Source: Casuarina equisetifolia
Taxonomy: Eukaryota; Streptophyta; Magnoliopsida; Fagales; Casuarinaceae
Assembly (NCBI GenBank): GCA_028551475.1
Contig: CM052355.1
Coordinates: forward strand, 1,116,001-1,180,000
Length of the DNA stretch: 64,000 bases
Direction: 5' to 3'
The stretch's first letter is position 1. Every line of letters begins with the position of its first letter. Positions 50,028-63,718 of this stretch are shown here, piece after piece. A program made the position numbers and the translations under genes. The notes under the pieces were generated by a model. That model saw only the letters and a list, made by a program, of their open reading frames with translations. It was not told the origin of the DNA and ran no database searches.

Positions 50028-53000
50028 AATTCTCCAAGTTTCTCCACGAAACAAGCGCGAGTTTCCTGCTTGCTGGGCTAAGCGCGAGTTTATGGCAACA
50101 AAACTTTGCTCGTGGTTTGAGTTTGTTCAGCCTTCTACGATGGGCCGAGGAAGGCCCAAAATCAACTTCCGTGGGATTAGAAGAAATTGATAGTTATCAT
50201 AATTAATTAGTGGACATTACTTGTGAATTTTTTTTTGCATGAACATTATTTAAAATTAACTTTAAGGAGGTAAATTTTCTAACGTCTTAACATAAATTTT
50301 TTATCCATGAAGTAAGACTTTATTATAGTTTAAAATTTAAATGTAAAACCTCTTTCACAATATTACTTATAAATCACTTAACTTGTTATAAGGAATGGTG
50401 TTTAAAATATCTTACATTACTTGTAGCTGACTATTGAATTTTCATGTATGACTAAATTACCTTTGGTATAATCAAATTAAATAAGATTAACTTAGGGCCA
50501 CCTATTTTATTAATTTTTTTTATATTAGTGAAAATAAACCTCGTTATGTTTCATAATTCAAATGCATAGCACCTATTGTGATATCACAAATAAATAAAAT
50601 GACAATTGCTATAAGAAGTGCTTAAAATATTTTACATTTCTTACAACTCATTATGAATCTTCCTCATATAACTAAATTGCTAACTTTTTCATAAATCAAT
50701 TTTAAAAAGATTGATTTTCTGAAAAACAAATCCATTACTTTCTTATAAATCTCTTTCATGAAGTTTTAGTTTATGCTCAATTTGTTCATTGATGTTAAGC
50801 AACATGTGTTCCCTGCCTTATCATGTCCTAAAGCAACAATCCACTCAACTTTAAGAGCACTAAAGACCTATAATAAATGATGGCTTCTCATGTCCTAAAG
50901 TTAATCTTTTTTTTTTCTTCCAATTCCTAAGTATCTATTGAAAGGTAATAGTAGACAGCTAACCGTTTAAAATTGATAACCATTCATCTCTTGACAAACA
51001 AAGTAAATAAGACTCTTTGTAGCTAAGTTGATCCATTGGTCAAGCACATTAGTTGAATTTTGAATTTTGAAGAAAGGCTTGATTAGTGGGGATGAATGGT
51101 GCTAGCCCTTGAACCTCAAGCTTTTTCACATTCTAAATAAGGAACCTATAGATGTTGTACCAAGTAAGAAAAATGTCCTTGTCTTAGAAAGAATTAAAAC
51201 AAGAGAAAATAGATGTGAATTATTAGAGTACTAAAAGATTTAAACATAAATAATGGCTATAAGTTAAATTCACCTCAAATCAAATGAAATGTCAATGCAA
51301 AATGTTAATTTAAAGAATAGAAACAAGATATTCACAACACCATGAACACTTTCCATCTTGAAACATAAAGGCTCAGCATGCACAATTGTAGAGTTTATGA
51401 GGTACAATCGTAATGCATCATATTTGTTAACAATAACATTTACACCAAAGAATGAGCAACATTTTAAATTTTGGAAGATGAAATTAGGAAAAACAACTTG
51501 ATTGATAACATATGAGTAAAGGACAACTGATATAAAATGTACTAAAAATAACTTACAGCCCTATAATTATTAATGACTTCGATTAGTGAAGGATAGTTTT
51601 TCAAACTTTTAATCATTTTCCTTCCATCCTCATTTAGGACAGGCCCATTGCAAATGGGATTCCTAAAATCAAGTTTCCCAAATAATGTAGTTGAAAAAAC
51701 CATAAGGGCAATAAAGCCTAAAAATTGCAAAAATGAAAGATTAATAGAGCCTGCAATATGCAAAAGTGAAGGATCAGGCATTGCAAGGTGCTTGGATAAA
51801 ACAAATATTCCTTTTCTAGTGTAGTGCAAAGCAAAAATTAAAGAGTTCAACATATACAATGGAGATATTATGTAAATTTATTAGAAGTTGAACACATCTA
51901 ATACATGGGGAAGGATTAAATTATCATTCTGTTTGAATAAGTGGGATGATTCATAAGTGAAACATATGAGGGCAAGTCTCCCAACCTTTAAAAACCCCTA
52001 AAAGGAAAACCAAAAGAACAAACAATGGATAAAATGTTTAATGCCTACCATCAATAATTGGGGACTTAAATCTCATTTACACCAAAGCTTGTGAAGAAAA
52101 AAAGCAATTGTAACTTAGATTATCATAAGATAGAAAAAAGAAATGTTTTCACATAGAAGCCATAAAAGAAAAGACTTTGTAAACTAGACTGATGAACAAT
52201 CAAGACATGATATATAGAAATAATCAACTACTATGAGATCAAAGTCTCATAGAACTCTTGAGACTTGAAATTTTGAGGAAATAAACACATTACTAAGCAA
52301 GAAAGCAACTATACATGAGTTTGATGTAGCCCTTTGGCCACAAAATGCCTGAGAAAGTTCATATGAAAGAGTTCAACATTCTCAAATGAGGAACAGAGAT
52401 AAGCATAAGGCATAATTCCATTATCAAACTAGCATTCAAACACCTAAAATAGATAAAAGAACAAATTATCATTAAAAGCCATGTAGCCATCTAATGGAGT
52501 AGTTAAAAATCATGTAGACTAATACATGAAAGGAACGAAACCTGACCTTTTTTCTCCCCTCATTGAAGCACATAAAAAAAAACATTTCAAAAATTTCAAG
52601 GCAACTTAAATACCAAGGGTAAAAAAAACCTTATAGAGTTATGGGAGTATGGGGTAGTTTTTGAGAGTTGAGAAGCTCATGCTTGTTCTTCTTATATAAT
52701 GACCAAAGTACCAAAAAGGAGTAATTGATAAGCTTCACATGAAAGTATAATAAGATAGAGCCCAAGTCAATTAAATGAGACCATTATTTTATCACATATA
52801 AATAAATAAAGATCTTGTTAATGAACTAGATGGATAATTAATTTCACATTTCAAGATAGCCACCCAAATCATGATAGAACTCCAAAGCATATAGACAAGG
52901 GAGCTACTATAAATGTTATCTTTCTTAATTCACAACCAACATTTATTTATTATTACTTTTGAATGAGCATTATGAGCTAAAAAACAAAACACATGTCATA

Positions 53001-53601
53001 ATCTAAAATGGAACTCCATAAGGGGAAAACAATAAAACACCTTAATGTAAGCCTAGTTGATTAGCCAAATAACCATGATTCAAAATTCTTACATCTTTAA
53101 CACATTTAAGCACATTAAACTCAGGACTTTAAGTATATGGAATGGTGATATGATTAATCTCGTAATAATGTAGAACATTCACTTGTAGAAAGTACTATTT
53201 TTAAGATAAGAAAAAATCTATGATTTTGAAATACTCTTTAGAAAAGAAAAGATATGGAAATATAGAAAATAATAGGAAAAAAAATTGAAGCATAAAAATG
53301 CAAAATAAAGAAATTAAGAAATCTTGATTTTTCAAAGAAAGTAGTTAACTTATATAGATGACCAAATTAATCTACCATGGAAAAGAAAATATATGAGTAT
53401 ATAAATAATGAAAGAGATTGAGAAAGAAACATAAATAGCATTGTAGGCCATTGTTAGAAATCGTTTTAAGGCTAGCTTATGTAAAGTATTTTGGTCATGT
53501 GAAAACCTACACAAGATAAGACTATGGTCATATCCTTTAGATGTTAAGAGGTGGTCATATGATTTCTCTTAATTGTGGCATGGGTATTAACTTTTGCCTT
53601 T
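50028..53601. other. AT-rich region with no recognised gene
   Basis: The first few hundred bases hold the ABC1K promoter. After about 50200 the sequence becomes very AT-rich. One open frame at 51542-51859 (minus, 105 codons, with a hydrophobic stretch LQFLGFIALMVFSTTLFG) matches nothing I know and may be chance. Confidence 0.4.
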
Positions 53602-54051
53602 GACTTATCTAAGAAATTGAAGTTTTGCATCTCATAACTAATCAATCCAAGATTGTTAGTCATCCTATTATTGGTTGGCTAGAGGTCGTACATTTAGATC
53701 ACATAATTTCACAATAATCCACCACAGGGCTTTAGGGAATTATAATTTTCCACTAAAAATTGATTAACATACCATCAAAAGGTCTACACATGACTACTAC
53801 CTTTCTTAGTATTTTGATGTCTTGTTCATCAACATTTTGAAGTTCTTTTTTTTTTTAAATGTAGATGCTATTTTGGATGATTATCAAGCATAAATATTCT
53901 CGATATAAACAACTTGCACGAACAATGTCAGATTATCCATGCACAATGTTTACATGTTTATAGCGTAGATAACCATTCTCAGTGGACAAACGTGATGTTC
54001 TTTATATATCTGGATCAAACAACTTGAGTCTTCCATGTGATTTACACAAAA
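53602..54051. repeat. left inverted repeat of the 10 kb element
   Basis: Reverse complement of 63269-63718, estimated 85-90 percent identical. Shared strings include gacttatctaagaaattgaa, aatcaatccaagattgttag, ttggttggctagaggtcgta, cttgttcatcaacattttga and ttgttcatcaacattttgaag. Similarity stops sharply at the outer edge. Confidence 0.9.
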
Positions 54052-57000
54052 TGTTGATTTGCTGAGTTGCTCCTTTCTTTTTGTCAATTAGAATGAATAA
54101 TAGAATTAATTTGGAAGAATGTTGTTATGTTGATCTCAAATTGGTATAAAGCAAGATTGTAAGAAGCTATTAATACTGTGCAGCTCACATTTTGGATCAC
54201 ATGATTCAAGTGTTTAGGATTCGAAGTCATTGCATATCAAGTAAAAAGCATTTTGACTAGTACCCAAAACATGTATGTGGATCTTTTTGTCCATTACATG
54301 TTATTTGGAGAATAGAATGCATACTCTATGCATTCTTGTTAGATTAGCTTTTCTCTGCAAATGTATTCCTTGTAATTTCTCCTAATAACTTTGTTATTTG
54401 GATGGCTTCAAGGATATTTGGTTTTTATAGTGCAAATCTTATCTAATACCCTTTCATAGGAAGCCATTTTTAGACTGGTTGGTGCCTTTCTAACATAAAT
54501 TAGCTTGGGGAAGAATCATGTCTTGCAATTACAAGAGAAAGTAAGGATGAAAGAAGAACCTACTTGAGTGAACGTGATGGTTAATATTGTATTTAGGGGA
54601 TTCATGAAAGAATAAGGTGCCATTTTGTCATGCTAGCTTTTAAAAATAAGTTGCTACATTATGCCACATTGCCATTACCTCTAGGTGTAAGTAATTCCAA
54701 TTTAGGTCATAGATATGCCTTTGGACTGAAGGCCCCCTTTGGCCCATTTCTAATTTTGTTACCATTTAAGAAAATAAAAGGAAATAGATAAAGGGATGAA
54801 GGTTCTACTCAATTTTTGTAGAGGATGGGAAACCTTAATTGTATTATTCTATGAACTACATTTATACTAGCTGAGATATTTAATAGCCTTGCCACTTTTT
54901 TTTTTTCCACTAATTAGTATAGAGAAGTAAAAAAAGGCATTAGGTATAAAGGCTGTAATTTTTCCCTTTTAGGCAAGGCATAGAAAGATGTACTAGAACC
55001 TAAACAATAGGGAGTTTAAACAATATTGGAAGTTCACATATTTTCTTTAAATTGACTTGTGATAAAAGAGAATATTTATATGTGCACAAAACATGATAAA
55101 TTTGTACATTAATAATGTGAGATATACTATATAAAAATATATTATCTCATCTTAAATATGAGAAAACATTTTTCAAAAGAATTCAACTCATAAGCAAATA
55201 TGTATTTTGTTTAAAACACGACTCTAATACCATATTAGAATACATATTTTATAAATTAAAACAAGGTTATAAACATGAAAAATGCATTGATATATAAAGT
55301 GCATAACATGCTAGCATATTGGCAACATGGAATCATATTAAATTTGAATAAACCACTATTTATGTTTTAATATATTCAAAATAGTGTAGAAATATATCTT
55401 TTATTATTAATGCATTAGTTTATGTTTATTCTAATTAAAGCTAAAAGGGTTTTGTGTTCTTATAATGTTTCTAATATTCAAATGTAAACCACCTTAGTAA
55501 TTTGTCATCTTATATGATGAAGGTGAGAATTCTTTTAAAAGAAATTTGGGCATGTTTGGAGGATCTTTATAATTGCCAAGTACATTGTTATTTTCTTGTC
55601 CAACTCAAGATAAACCTAGAACTTACATAAATCAATCGAGATATTCATTCTCTAAGGAATGAATTCTACTCCTATTTATTGTAAGTGCTAATATTAAGGA
55701 TTTCTTCTTACAAAATTTTGGTTAAATATGTAGTCAATGCAGAATTTGAAGGGAATCATGATATTATAGAATTGTGTGGTAAATTGATGTGTGGCTATAT
55801 TTTTTTATGGTTCTGGACAAGTTATGAGTTTTATGCATAATTTCTAATGTTAAATCTTCTATTTTGGAAAATCTAAAGTGTAACACCTCAAAAGAGAAGA
55901 ACAATAAGAAAAAGGAAGTCCTAAAGGCATCCAACGGCTTTTAGTTTGAGAGGATCCTAGTTTGTTCTTGACCATTCATTGAGAGGATATCTGGTATGCC
56001 ATCGTCTCCCTTTCTTTATGTTCGTAACTTCACGCGCTTGCGTGTGTTTGTGTGTAGGTTTGTATGTGCATTTGTGAAGAGAGAGATTGAAAGAGCTTAG
56101 GTTTGGAAATTGTGTAGGTGATGGCATCGAAGTAGATATTGAAAAGGTCAAGGATCTTTGAAAGGATCCTCATATGTCTTGCAATGCTGGTACAACCATA
56201 ATCTACATCATCTTGTTTTGATTTTTTCCTCTATTTGATCTGTAAGCTTTTTGTATTTCTTTTATGTTGAGGTTTTTATTTCTTTCGATTTTGCTGTGGA
56301 TATGATATGTGTTTCCGATTTGCTTATGCATATGAGCGATATGCTTGAATGCTCGTAGGATAACAAAATTTGATTGTGAATATTTTTGGTGGAGCTGAAG
56401 TTATACATATTTGCCAGAGTTTCAATCTTAATTTGAAATTTCATGCATATGCATATTGTAGTTTAGCTTTTGTAGTACAATTGCTTACCTCTAAACATAT
56501 TTACATCTTTTTAAATTTTGTTCTTTTCAATAGATTTTCTTAGATGTATAAACCTCATGATTTATGTTATGTTGAAATTAGAGGGATATATTTGTTATCA
56601 TGTTGATCATGCAATTATACTTGACTATTACTTAAAAAGAGTAGGCTTTGGTGTTTTTTATTTTGTTTGAATGATACTACATAGATGTTACTTTTAAGAC
56701 TAATATTTGATCCTTAAACAATTAGTGTCAAATTAGTAGGTGGAAGGAACATAATAATTCAATTTGGTCCCAAGGAATAAACCTTGACCAAAGATCAAAC
56801 TAAATGGTATGAAAAGTTCCCACAAGAAGACAAGAAGATGAAAGAAGATAATGAAGCATTTAAAGAGGTGTGGGAAGAAGGAATGTGGCAATAGTCAATG
56901 GGAGATAAGAATAGCAAGCATGGGAACTTTATGCAAGCAAAACCATCATCTATGGGTGCCAATTCAATAATTGATCCCGAATTGGGAGATGGAACAAGAT

Positions 57001-59939
57001 TATTGGAAAAAGAAGAGTACTAATAGTCAATGAAGTAGAAAAAAATGTCAAAGTTCAGCCTCCATCTCAAGTAATTTCTAAACTAAAATTAATGAAGATG
57101 AAACTGTAAGCAACTACTTTCTACTTGCTTATTACAAGAATTCTACACAAGAGATTCCTAAATATGATTTCTTTGATTACTTTGATAGTTCTCTAGTAGA
57201 AAGGATGCTTTTCTAGTTCCCCATTGTAATTGCTTTGAATGCTACAAAGTACATATGAGCTTATGTTATTTTATACTAAGCTTTTAAAATTATGTTGTTC
57301 ATGATCTTATTTTTTTGATCCTTTTAAAGCAATTGAAAATGCTTTCAAATAAAATGGGAAAATAAATTTTTTTGGGGGCATGAACAAAACACATAAATTA
57401 GGCTTGAAAAGATTTCTCACAATGGCCTACAATTTTGTTTGTGATTTTAGAAGACTTGATTGAAGTGAAATGATTTCATTAACCTTTGAATTTCTTGGCT
57501 AGCAAACTCAATTTTAGAATTTTTCTTATAGGACAAGACCATTTTTGATATAGAAGAGGATGAATCTCAAATTAAAGAGAAGATGAAGCAAGTAGGCAAA
57601 GACACTAAATGGTAAATAGGACTTCCAACATGGGATATTAGTTTGTTAAATGTATTTAGCTTGGCTAATTTGTGATGAGTTTTGATATATTTTGATTCAA
57701 ATAACTCTTTTTAGTATGAGAGGTGCAAAGTTATCCGTCGAAGTATTACATAGGCTTTCTCATAAATGATGCATAATGTTTTCCTTTTACATCAGTTATT
57801 TAAGTTAACATACATTCATTATATGTTCATTATTCTTTGTTGGCTAGAAATGATTAGAGTCCTTTAGAGTAAGTCTTGGTGATAGTAATTGCCATGATGT
57901 TAGGTGCAAGTTGCATTCTAATGTTATGATATTTTATATGAGGTTGGTATATCTAGGTTATTACAATGATGGGAGAATAAATGTTAAATACTATCTTATT
58001 TGTTCATCCAATATTTTTACCTTTTTGCTTTCATTCATCTAGTTATTTTTAGGTGTTTTGAATTGGTAAAAGGAGACTCTTTTTACCTCCATTTTGTCTC
58101 TTTTTTATTAATGAAGTCAAGCTTTTAAATTTCTTGAAATTGGTGTCTTAGTTTTAATATCATTTACTAATGTCTTGGTGTTTGATGCTTTTTGTCCTAT
58201 CATTTACAAGGCTTTTCTTAGTCTATTTGTTCCATCCTTTTAGCATCAAAATCTATGCTACATAGATTAGGAAAACTCCAATTAAGAATGTATCATGCAT
58301 GGGTGATGATTGAACAAAAGCTTATGGAAGCTTTACATGACCTTAACTAAAGTTTGTTGGTCCATTAGATATTAAGTTTTCAGCTTTTGAGTTTTGATGT
58401 GATGAAAATTAATTAACTATTAAAGACTTTGGACATTCAATATGGCTTTGTCCCATTAAATTAATTTTATTATTTCATGTTATTATTGTAATGGGAAAAA
58501 TAGAATCCAACTTCATGAAGATGTAACATGAGATCAACTGGATAGCGATATAGCTATATATAGGACTTGACGATTATGACATTGTATGTTGAATATGTCT
58601 AAAGAGTAGCACATGCTAACAAACACATGTTTATAGTCCACTTACGTAGATAAACTAGATCATTTTTCCTTGTTAATTCATGAGTTTTAAGGTGCAACTT
58701 TCTTCTTTATTTATACTATTAACATGCCTTTCTATTATTGTTGTTAATGTTTGTATTTTCCTTAAATCATACATATAGACATGCACATTTGTTTGTGACT
58801 TCTCTGTGGATAAGCTTAATTGGCATTTGACTTTTTATATTTAATTTCTTGGTGGTTTATGTGATTAGACATATAAAGTAGCAAGCATGTGAAAGAAGTA
58901 TACCGATATAGGATTACCATTTTTTTCAACACATCTTTTTACACTAAGCTCTGCAATCTTTCATAAAGTAAGTATTTGATTCTTTTTGCTAGAGGTTGAA
59001 TTATACTATATATTTGTTGTTTTTAGTTTTGTTTTCAAAAAATAACTTTCTTGTTTCGAGATCTTATGCTATAGAATCTTCTTCAATTGGGTTTTGCAGT
59101 TGGTGAACCATATAACTAACTTTTTGGCTAGTTATTTCAATTGTTAGACTTGTTTGAATTTGGTAAATGTGACAATCAGATAGTACTTTGGTCAATGTAG
59201 CAATTGGATTATGATTTGGGTATTGCTCCACATCTAGCATTAATTGAATGTACTTAGTAGTTATATGTAATACATATATCTTAGGTGAAGTTTGGCATAT
59301 TCATTTGTTATGATAAAGTGATTTTGTCTTGCCAATCAATCTCTAATTTATTCCTTTATGCAATCTTTTTTTTGACAATTTCAAAAAGTGGTGGAAATGT
59401 GTTAGTATATTTGAGAAGGCATATCTACTTATTCTAATAAATGACAATTAAGTCCTTCTAGTTGATTTGAGTTCTAAAGGTCAAAATGACATTTATGGAT
59501 GTTGATGTTGTACATATTTAAACAAAAAAAACATCATGTGTTCACTAATGGGATTTACTAGCAACTGTTCATTTACATGAAGTATCTTTTTAAGTTCTTA
59601 CTCTAAAGACTATGCTATTATTATCATCACTATAATGGTATAGCTTGTATTTTGTAATCATTACAAGATATGCCTACACTCAAACTCTTAACAAACACAA
59701 TGTGAATGCAACTATTCCAATTAACATTTGAAAATTTTGACTATAATAATGCATGATGCTTTCTCCTTTTAGTTCCTCTTCTTGTATGGTTAAAATCACC
59801 CTAAGATCTTCTAACTTTATTTTGTTGATGGTTACAGTTTTCATTAAAGTTTGATGATTACTTATATTCTAGATACTAAACCAAAGGTATTTATTCTTCA
59901 TTTGGATTCATTAAGAGCTAATAATAGCAAATCAATTTT
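54052..59939. other. AT-rich interior of the 10 kb element
   Basis: No intact gene. Degenerate coding-like phrases occur on the plus strand at about 56775-56990 (TKDQTKWYEKFPQEDKKMKE, then a stop) and about 57535-57612 (DKTIFDIEEDESQIKEKMKQ). They may be remains of element-encoded proteins; I cannot name them. Confidence 0.35.
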
Positions 59940-62205
59940 TGAATGTGTCAAAGGGTAAGGCATGGGAACCTATAAACAAGCTTTTATTAAGAATAATTTA
60001 AGTTCTTTAGCATACTTAAAAGTTATTATTTACTCTAGTTGTTTGAATTATTTACACTTATTCTTTATACTTCTAAAGTATGTTCATGAACTAATTATGA
60101 TAGTATTGTAGAAAAAAATGTTGAATTAATTATCAATTACTATGCTTTTCTAATTCAAAGGGTGAGACATGTGAGCCTACAAGCAAGCTTTTGTTGAGAA
60201 TAATTTAAGTTTTTTAGCATATTCAAAAGTTCTTATTTACTCTATTTACTTGAATTATTTAGACTTATTATTCATACTTTTAAAATACGTTCATGAACTA
60301 ATTATGATAGTATTATGGAAAAAAAATACTGAATCAACTATCAATTATTATGCTTTCCTAATTCAAAGGATGAAACATGGGAGCCTACAAGCAAACTTTT
60401 GTTAAAAATAATTTAAGTTTTTTAGCATACTCAAAAGTTCTTATTTACTCTATTTACTTGAATTATTTAAATTTATTCTTCATACTTTTAAAATACATTC
60501 ATGAACTAATTATAATAGTGTTGTGGAAAAAAAATGTTGAATTAACTATCAATTACCATGCTTTCCTAATTCAAAAGGTAAGACATGAAAGCCTATAAGA
60601 ATAATTTAAGTTTTTTAGTATACTCAAAAGTTCTTATTTACTCTATTTGCTTGAATTATTTAGACTTATTCTTTATACTTCTAAAGTAAATTTATGAACT
60701 AATTATGATAGTATTATGGAAAAAATGATAAATCAACTATCAATTACTATACTTTCTTAATTTAAAAGGTGAGACATGAAAGCCTACAAGTAAGCTTTTG
60801 TTAAGAATAATTTAAGCTTTTTAGCATACTCAAAAGTTCTTATTTATTCTATTTGCTTGAATTATTTAGACTTATTCTTCATACTTCTAAAGTACGTTCA
60901 TGAACTAATTATGATAGTATTGTGGAAAAAAATGTTGAATCAACTATCAATTACTATGCTTTCCTAATTCAAAGGGTAAGACATGGGAGCCTACAAACAA
61001 GCTTTTGTTAAGAATAATTTTAGTTCTTTAGCATACTCAAAAATTCTTATTTACTCTATTTGCTTGAATTATTTAGACTTATTTTTCATACTTCTAAAGT
61101 ATGTTCATGAACTAATTATAATAGTGTTGTGGAAAAAAATGTTGAATTAACTATCAATTACTATATTTTCCTAATTCAAAGGTGAGACATGGGAGCCTAC
61201 AAGCAAGCTTTTGTTAAGAATATTTTAAATTCTTTAGCATATTCAAAAGTTCTTATTTACTTTATTTACTTGAATTATTTAGACTTATTCTTCATATTTC
61301 CAAAATATGTTCATGAACTTATTATGATAGTATTGTGGAAAAAATGATGAATCAATTATTAATTATTATGTTTTCCTAATTCAAAAGGTAAGACATAGGA
61401 GCTTACAATCAAGCTTTTATTAAGAATAATTTAAATTTTTTAACATACTCAAAAGTTCTTATTTACTCTATTTGCTTGAATTATTTAGACTTGTTCTTTA
61501 TACTTTTAAAGTACATTCATGAACTAATTATGATAGTGTTGTGAAAAAAAATGTTAAATCAACTATTAATTACTATGATTTCCTAATTCAAAGGGTGAGA
61601 TATAAGAGGTTACAAGCAAGCTTTTGTTAAGAATAATTTAAGTTCTTTAGTATACTTAAAAGTTCTTATTTACTCTATTTGTTTGAATTATTTAGACTTA
61701 TTTTTCATACTTCTAAAGTACATTCATAAACTAATTATAATAATGTTATGGAAAAAAATGCTGAATTAACTAGCAATTACTTTTCTTTCCTAATTCAAAG
61801 GGTGAGACATGAGAACCTACAAGCAAGCTTTCGTTAAAAATAATTTAAATTTTTTAGCATACTCAAAAGTTCTTATTTACTTTATTTGCTTGAATTATTT
61901 AAACTTATTTTTCATACTTCTAAAGTATGTTCATGAACTAATTATAATAGTGTTGTGGAAAAAAATGTTGAATTAACTATCAATTACTATATTTTCCTAA
62001 TTCAAAGGTGAGACATGGGAGCCTACAAACAAGCTTTTGTTAAGAATAATTTAAATTCTTTAGCATATTCAAAAGTTCTTATTTACTTTATTTACTTGAA
62101 TTATTTAGACTTATTCTTCATATTTCTAAAATATGTTCATGAACTTATTATGATAGTATTGTGGAAAAAATGATGAATCAATTATTAATTACTATGCTTT
62201 CCTAA
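59940..62205. repeat. tandem satellite array, about 207 bp unit, 11 copies
   Basis: The phrase agcctacaagcaagctttt recurs at about 59969, 60176, 60384, 60592, 60783, 60990, 61196, 61402, 61609, 61816 and 62022, that is every 206-208 bp except for one 191 bp step where the fourth unit lost 17 bp. Each unit also contains actcaaaagttcttatttac, gaattatttagacttatt, gttcatgaactaattatgat and tgctttcctaattcaaa. Units differ by 5-15 percent by eye. Copies six to seven and ten to eleven share private variants, which indicates a higher-order duplication of about four units. One unit (60377-60598) is open in one frame, but neighbours are not, so coding is unlikely. Confidence 0.95.
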
Positions 62206-62850
62206 TGTAATTTTTAAATCTAAAAAATAGTTAAATTGGAATTTGTAGCTTTATGAAAAAAGCATGGGAATGTTTGGGTTTAGATCAAAACAACTTCCTT
62301 GACAAATTTATATGAAAACGCTTGAGGTAATTCTTTTTACTCAATGTCTTTGTTGTTTTTGCAACATTGAGGCCCATTGGGCCATAGGCCACATAGTGGA
62401 AGGTTGCTCTATATATCCTTGAAAGGCATGTAATTACATAAACATTTACACATATGTCTTGCTTTAGGGGTATTCTTCTCGGCATGAAACTTTTTCACTA
62501 GGGTTGAAGCTTAGAGACCTATGTCCACTTAGTCAAATTGATTAGTGTGTAAGGACCAAATAAACAACTAATGCCAATGACTTATTGAGAAATAGGATCT
62601 TAGATCATGTGATAAACACCATTCAATCATTATTTTTAGGTTCGACTTAACATTTCTCATAGAAAAAAACTTACATGGAAGGTGTACCTTGTGGGAAGGT
62701 TAGATTTAAGGACCATTAGCCTTTCACCAGATGAAAAATCTAGGCAAGTCATCATCTTGACTTTTGACTTCTTTTAGATACCAAAGGCATGTCTTTGCTT
62801 GGGTACTTATTTTTGTATTACAAGAACTTACTTTTTTATTGTGTTGTGTT

Positions 62851-63009
62851 CTTATTTTCCATCAAGTTCCTCATCAAAAGAATACCTATGATTATGGTGT
62901 CTTTGTGCTTTTGTTCATGGAATGCTTCATTAAAGATGCCGCGAAAAGGCTAAAGGGAAAGATTTACCAACAATGGTGTAGTTCTTTATTTGTAAAAAAT
63001 GAATGCTAA
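62851..63009 (+). pseudogene. decayed Ulp1-like (C48) cysteine protease domain
   Basis: Intact Ulp1-type proteases cleave SUMO or related proteins; many plant transposons carry copies. The frame reads VPHQKNTYDYGVFVLLFMEC and then FIKDAAKRLKGKIYQQW before a stop. The family pattern is P-x-Q-x-N-x-x-D-C-G-V-F-V; here Gln, Asn, Asp and Gly are kept, but the catalytic Cys is Tyr (TAT in place of TGT). The His and Asp of the triad, usually in an upstream exon, were not found. A splice-like AG precedes the piece. It lies inside the right part of the 10 kb inverted-repeat element. Confidence 0.6.
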
Positions 63010-63268
63010 ATTTTTTTACTTATAGTTAAATTTCATGTAAATGTTCCGTGGTTAATATCTTTTCATTCTTAGTTTGGTAATGAGTGGTTTGGATGAAGCA
63101 AGATTTCTAACTTGAGAAAAAAAATCAAGAATATAATGGATGAAGAAATTTCAAAAAGCATGTGAGGGTAATATCCCCAAATCTTGTCCTTTGTCTACAA
63201 GTAGTTAGAAGGATTTTGATTGAGCTTGGTATAGATGCAACCAGTTTATCATTGAATGGATATGTGAC

Positions 63269-63718
63269 CTTTTGTGTAGATTACATGATAGACTCAAGTT
63301 GTTTGATCTAAGGATATAGAGAAGTCATCATGTTTGTCTACTGAGAACGATTATTTGCATTATAAACATGTAAACATTGTGCATGACATTTTTCGTGCAA
63401 GTTGTTCATATCAAGAAGATTCAAACTTGATGATCATCCAAAGCGGCATCTACATTAAAAAGAAAAAAGAAAAGAAAGAACTTCAAAATGTTGATGAACA
63501 AGACATCAAAATGCTGAAAAAGGTAGTAGCCGTATATGGACCTTTTGATGATATGCTAATCAACTCTTAGTGGAAAACTATAATTCTTTAAAGCCTTGTG
63601 GATTATTATGAAATTATGTGATCTAAGCGTACGACCTCTAGCCAACCAATAATAGTGTGACTAACAATCTTGGATTGATTAGTTATGGGATGCAAAACTT
63701 CAATTTCTTAGATAAGTC
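63269..63718. repeat. right inverted repeat of the 10 kb element
   Basis: Inverted partner of 53602-54051. Its outer end coincides with a sudden rise in GC content. Confidence 0.9.

Larger units (their letters stand above)
53602..63718. mobile_element. about 10 kb element with 450 bp inverted ends, array and decayed Ulp1 domain
   Basis: The segment is bounded by two inverted repeats (53602-54051 and 63269-63718) and is AT-rich throughout. Inside are an 11-copy tandem array (59940-62205) and, next to the right end, a broken Ulp1-like Cys protease domain. Plant Mutator-like and CACTA elements often carry captured Ulp1 domains, which favours an old Mutator-like element. I could not identify a transposase or matching target duplications: the flanks are ttgccttt on the left and ggtaactcg on the right. 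An inverted segmental duplication is the alternative. Confidence 0.5.

Noticed and set aside
60377..60598. A 73-codon open frame filling one satellite unit
   Set aside because: Neighbouring units carry stops or frameshifts in the same frame, so openness is chance.
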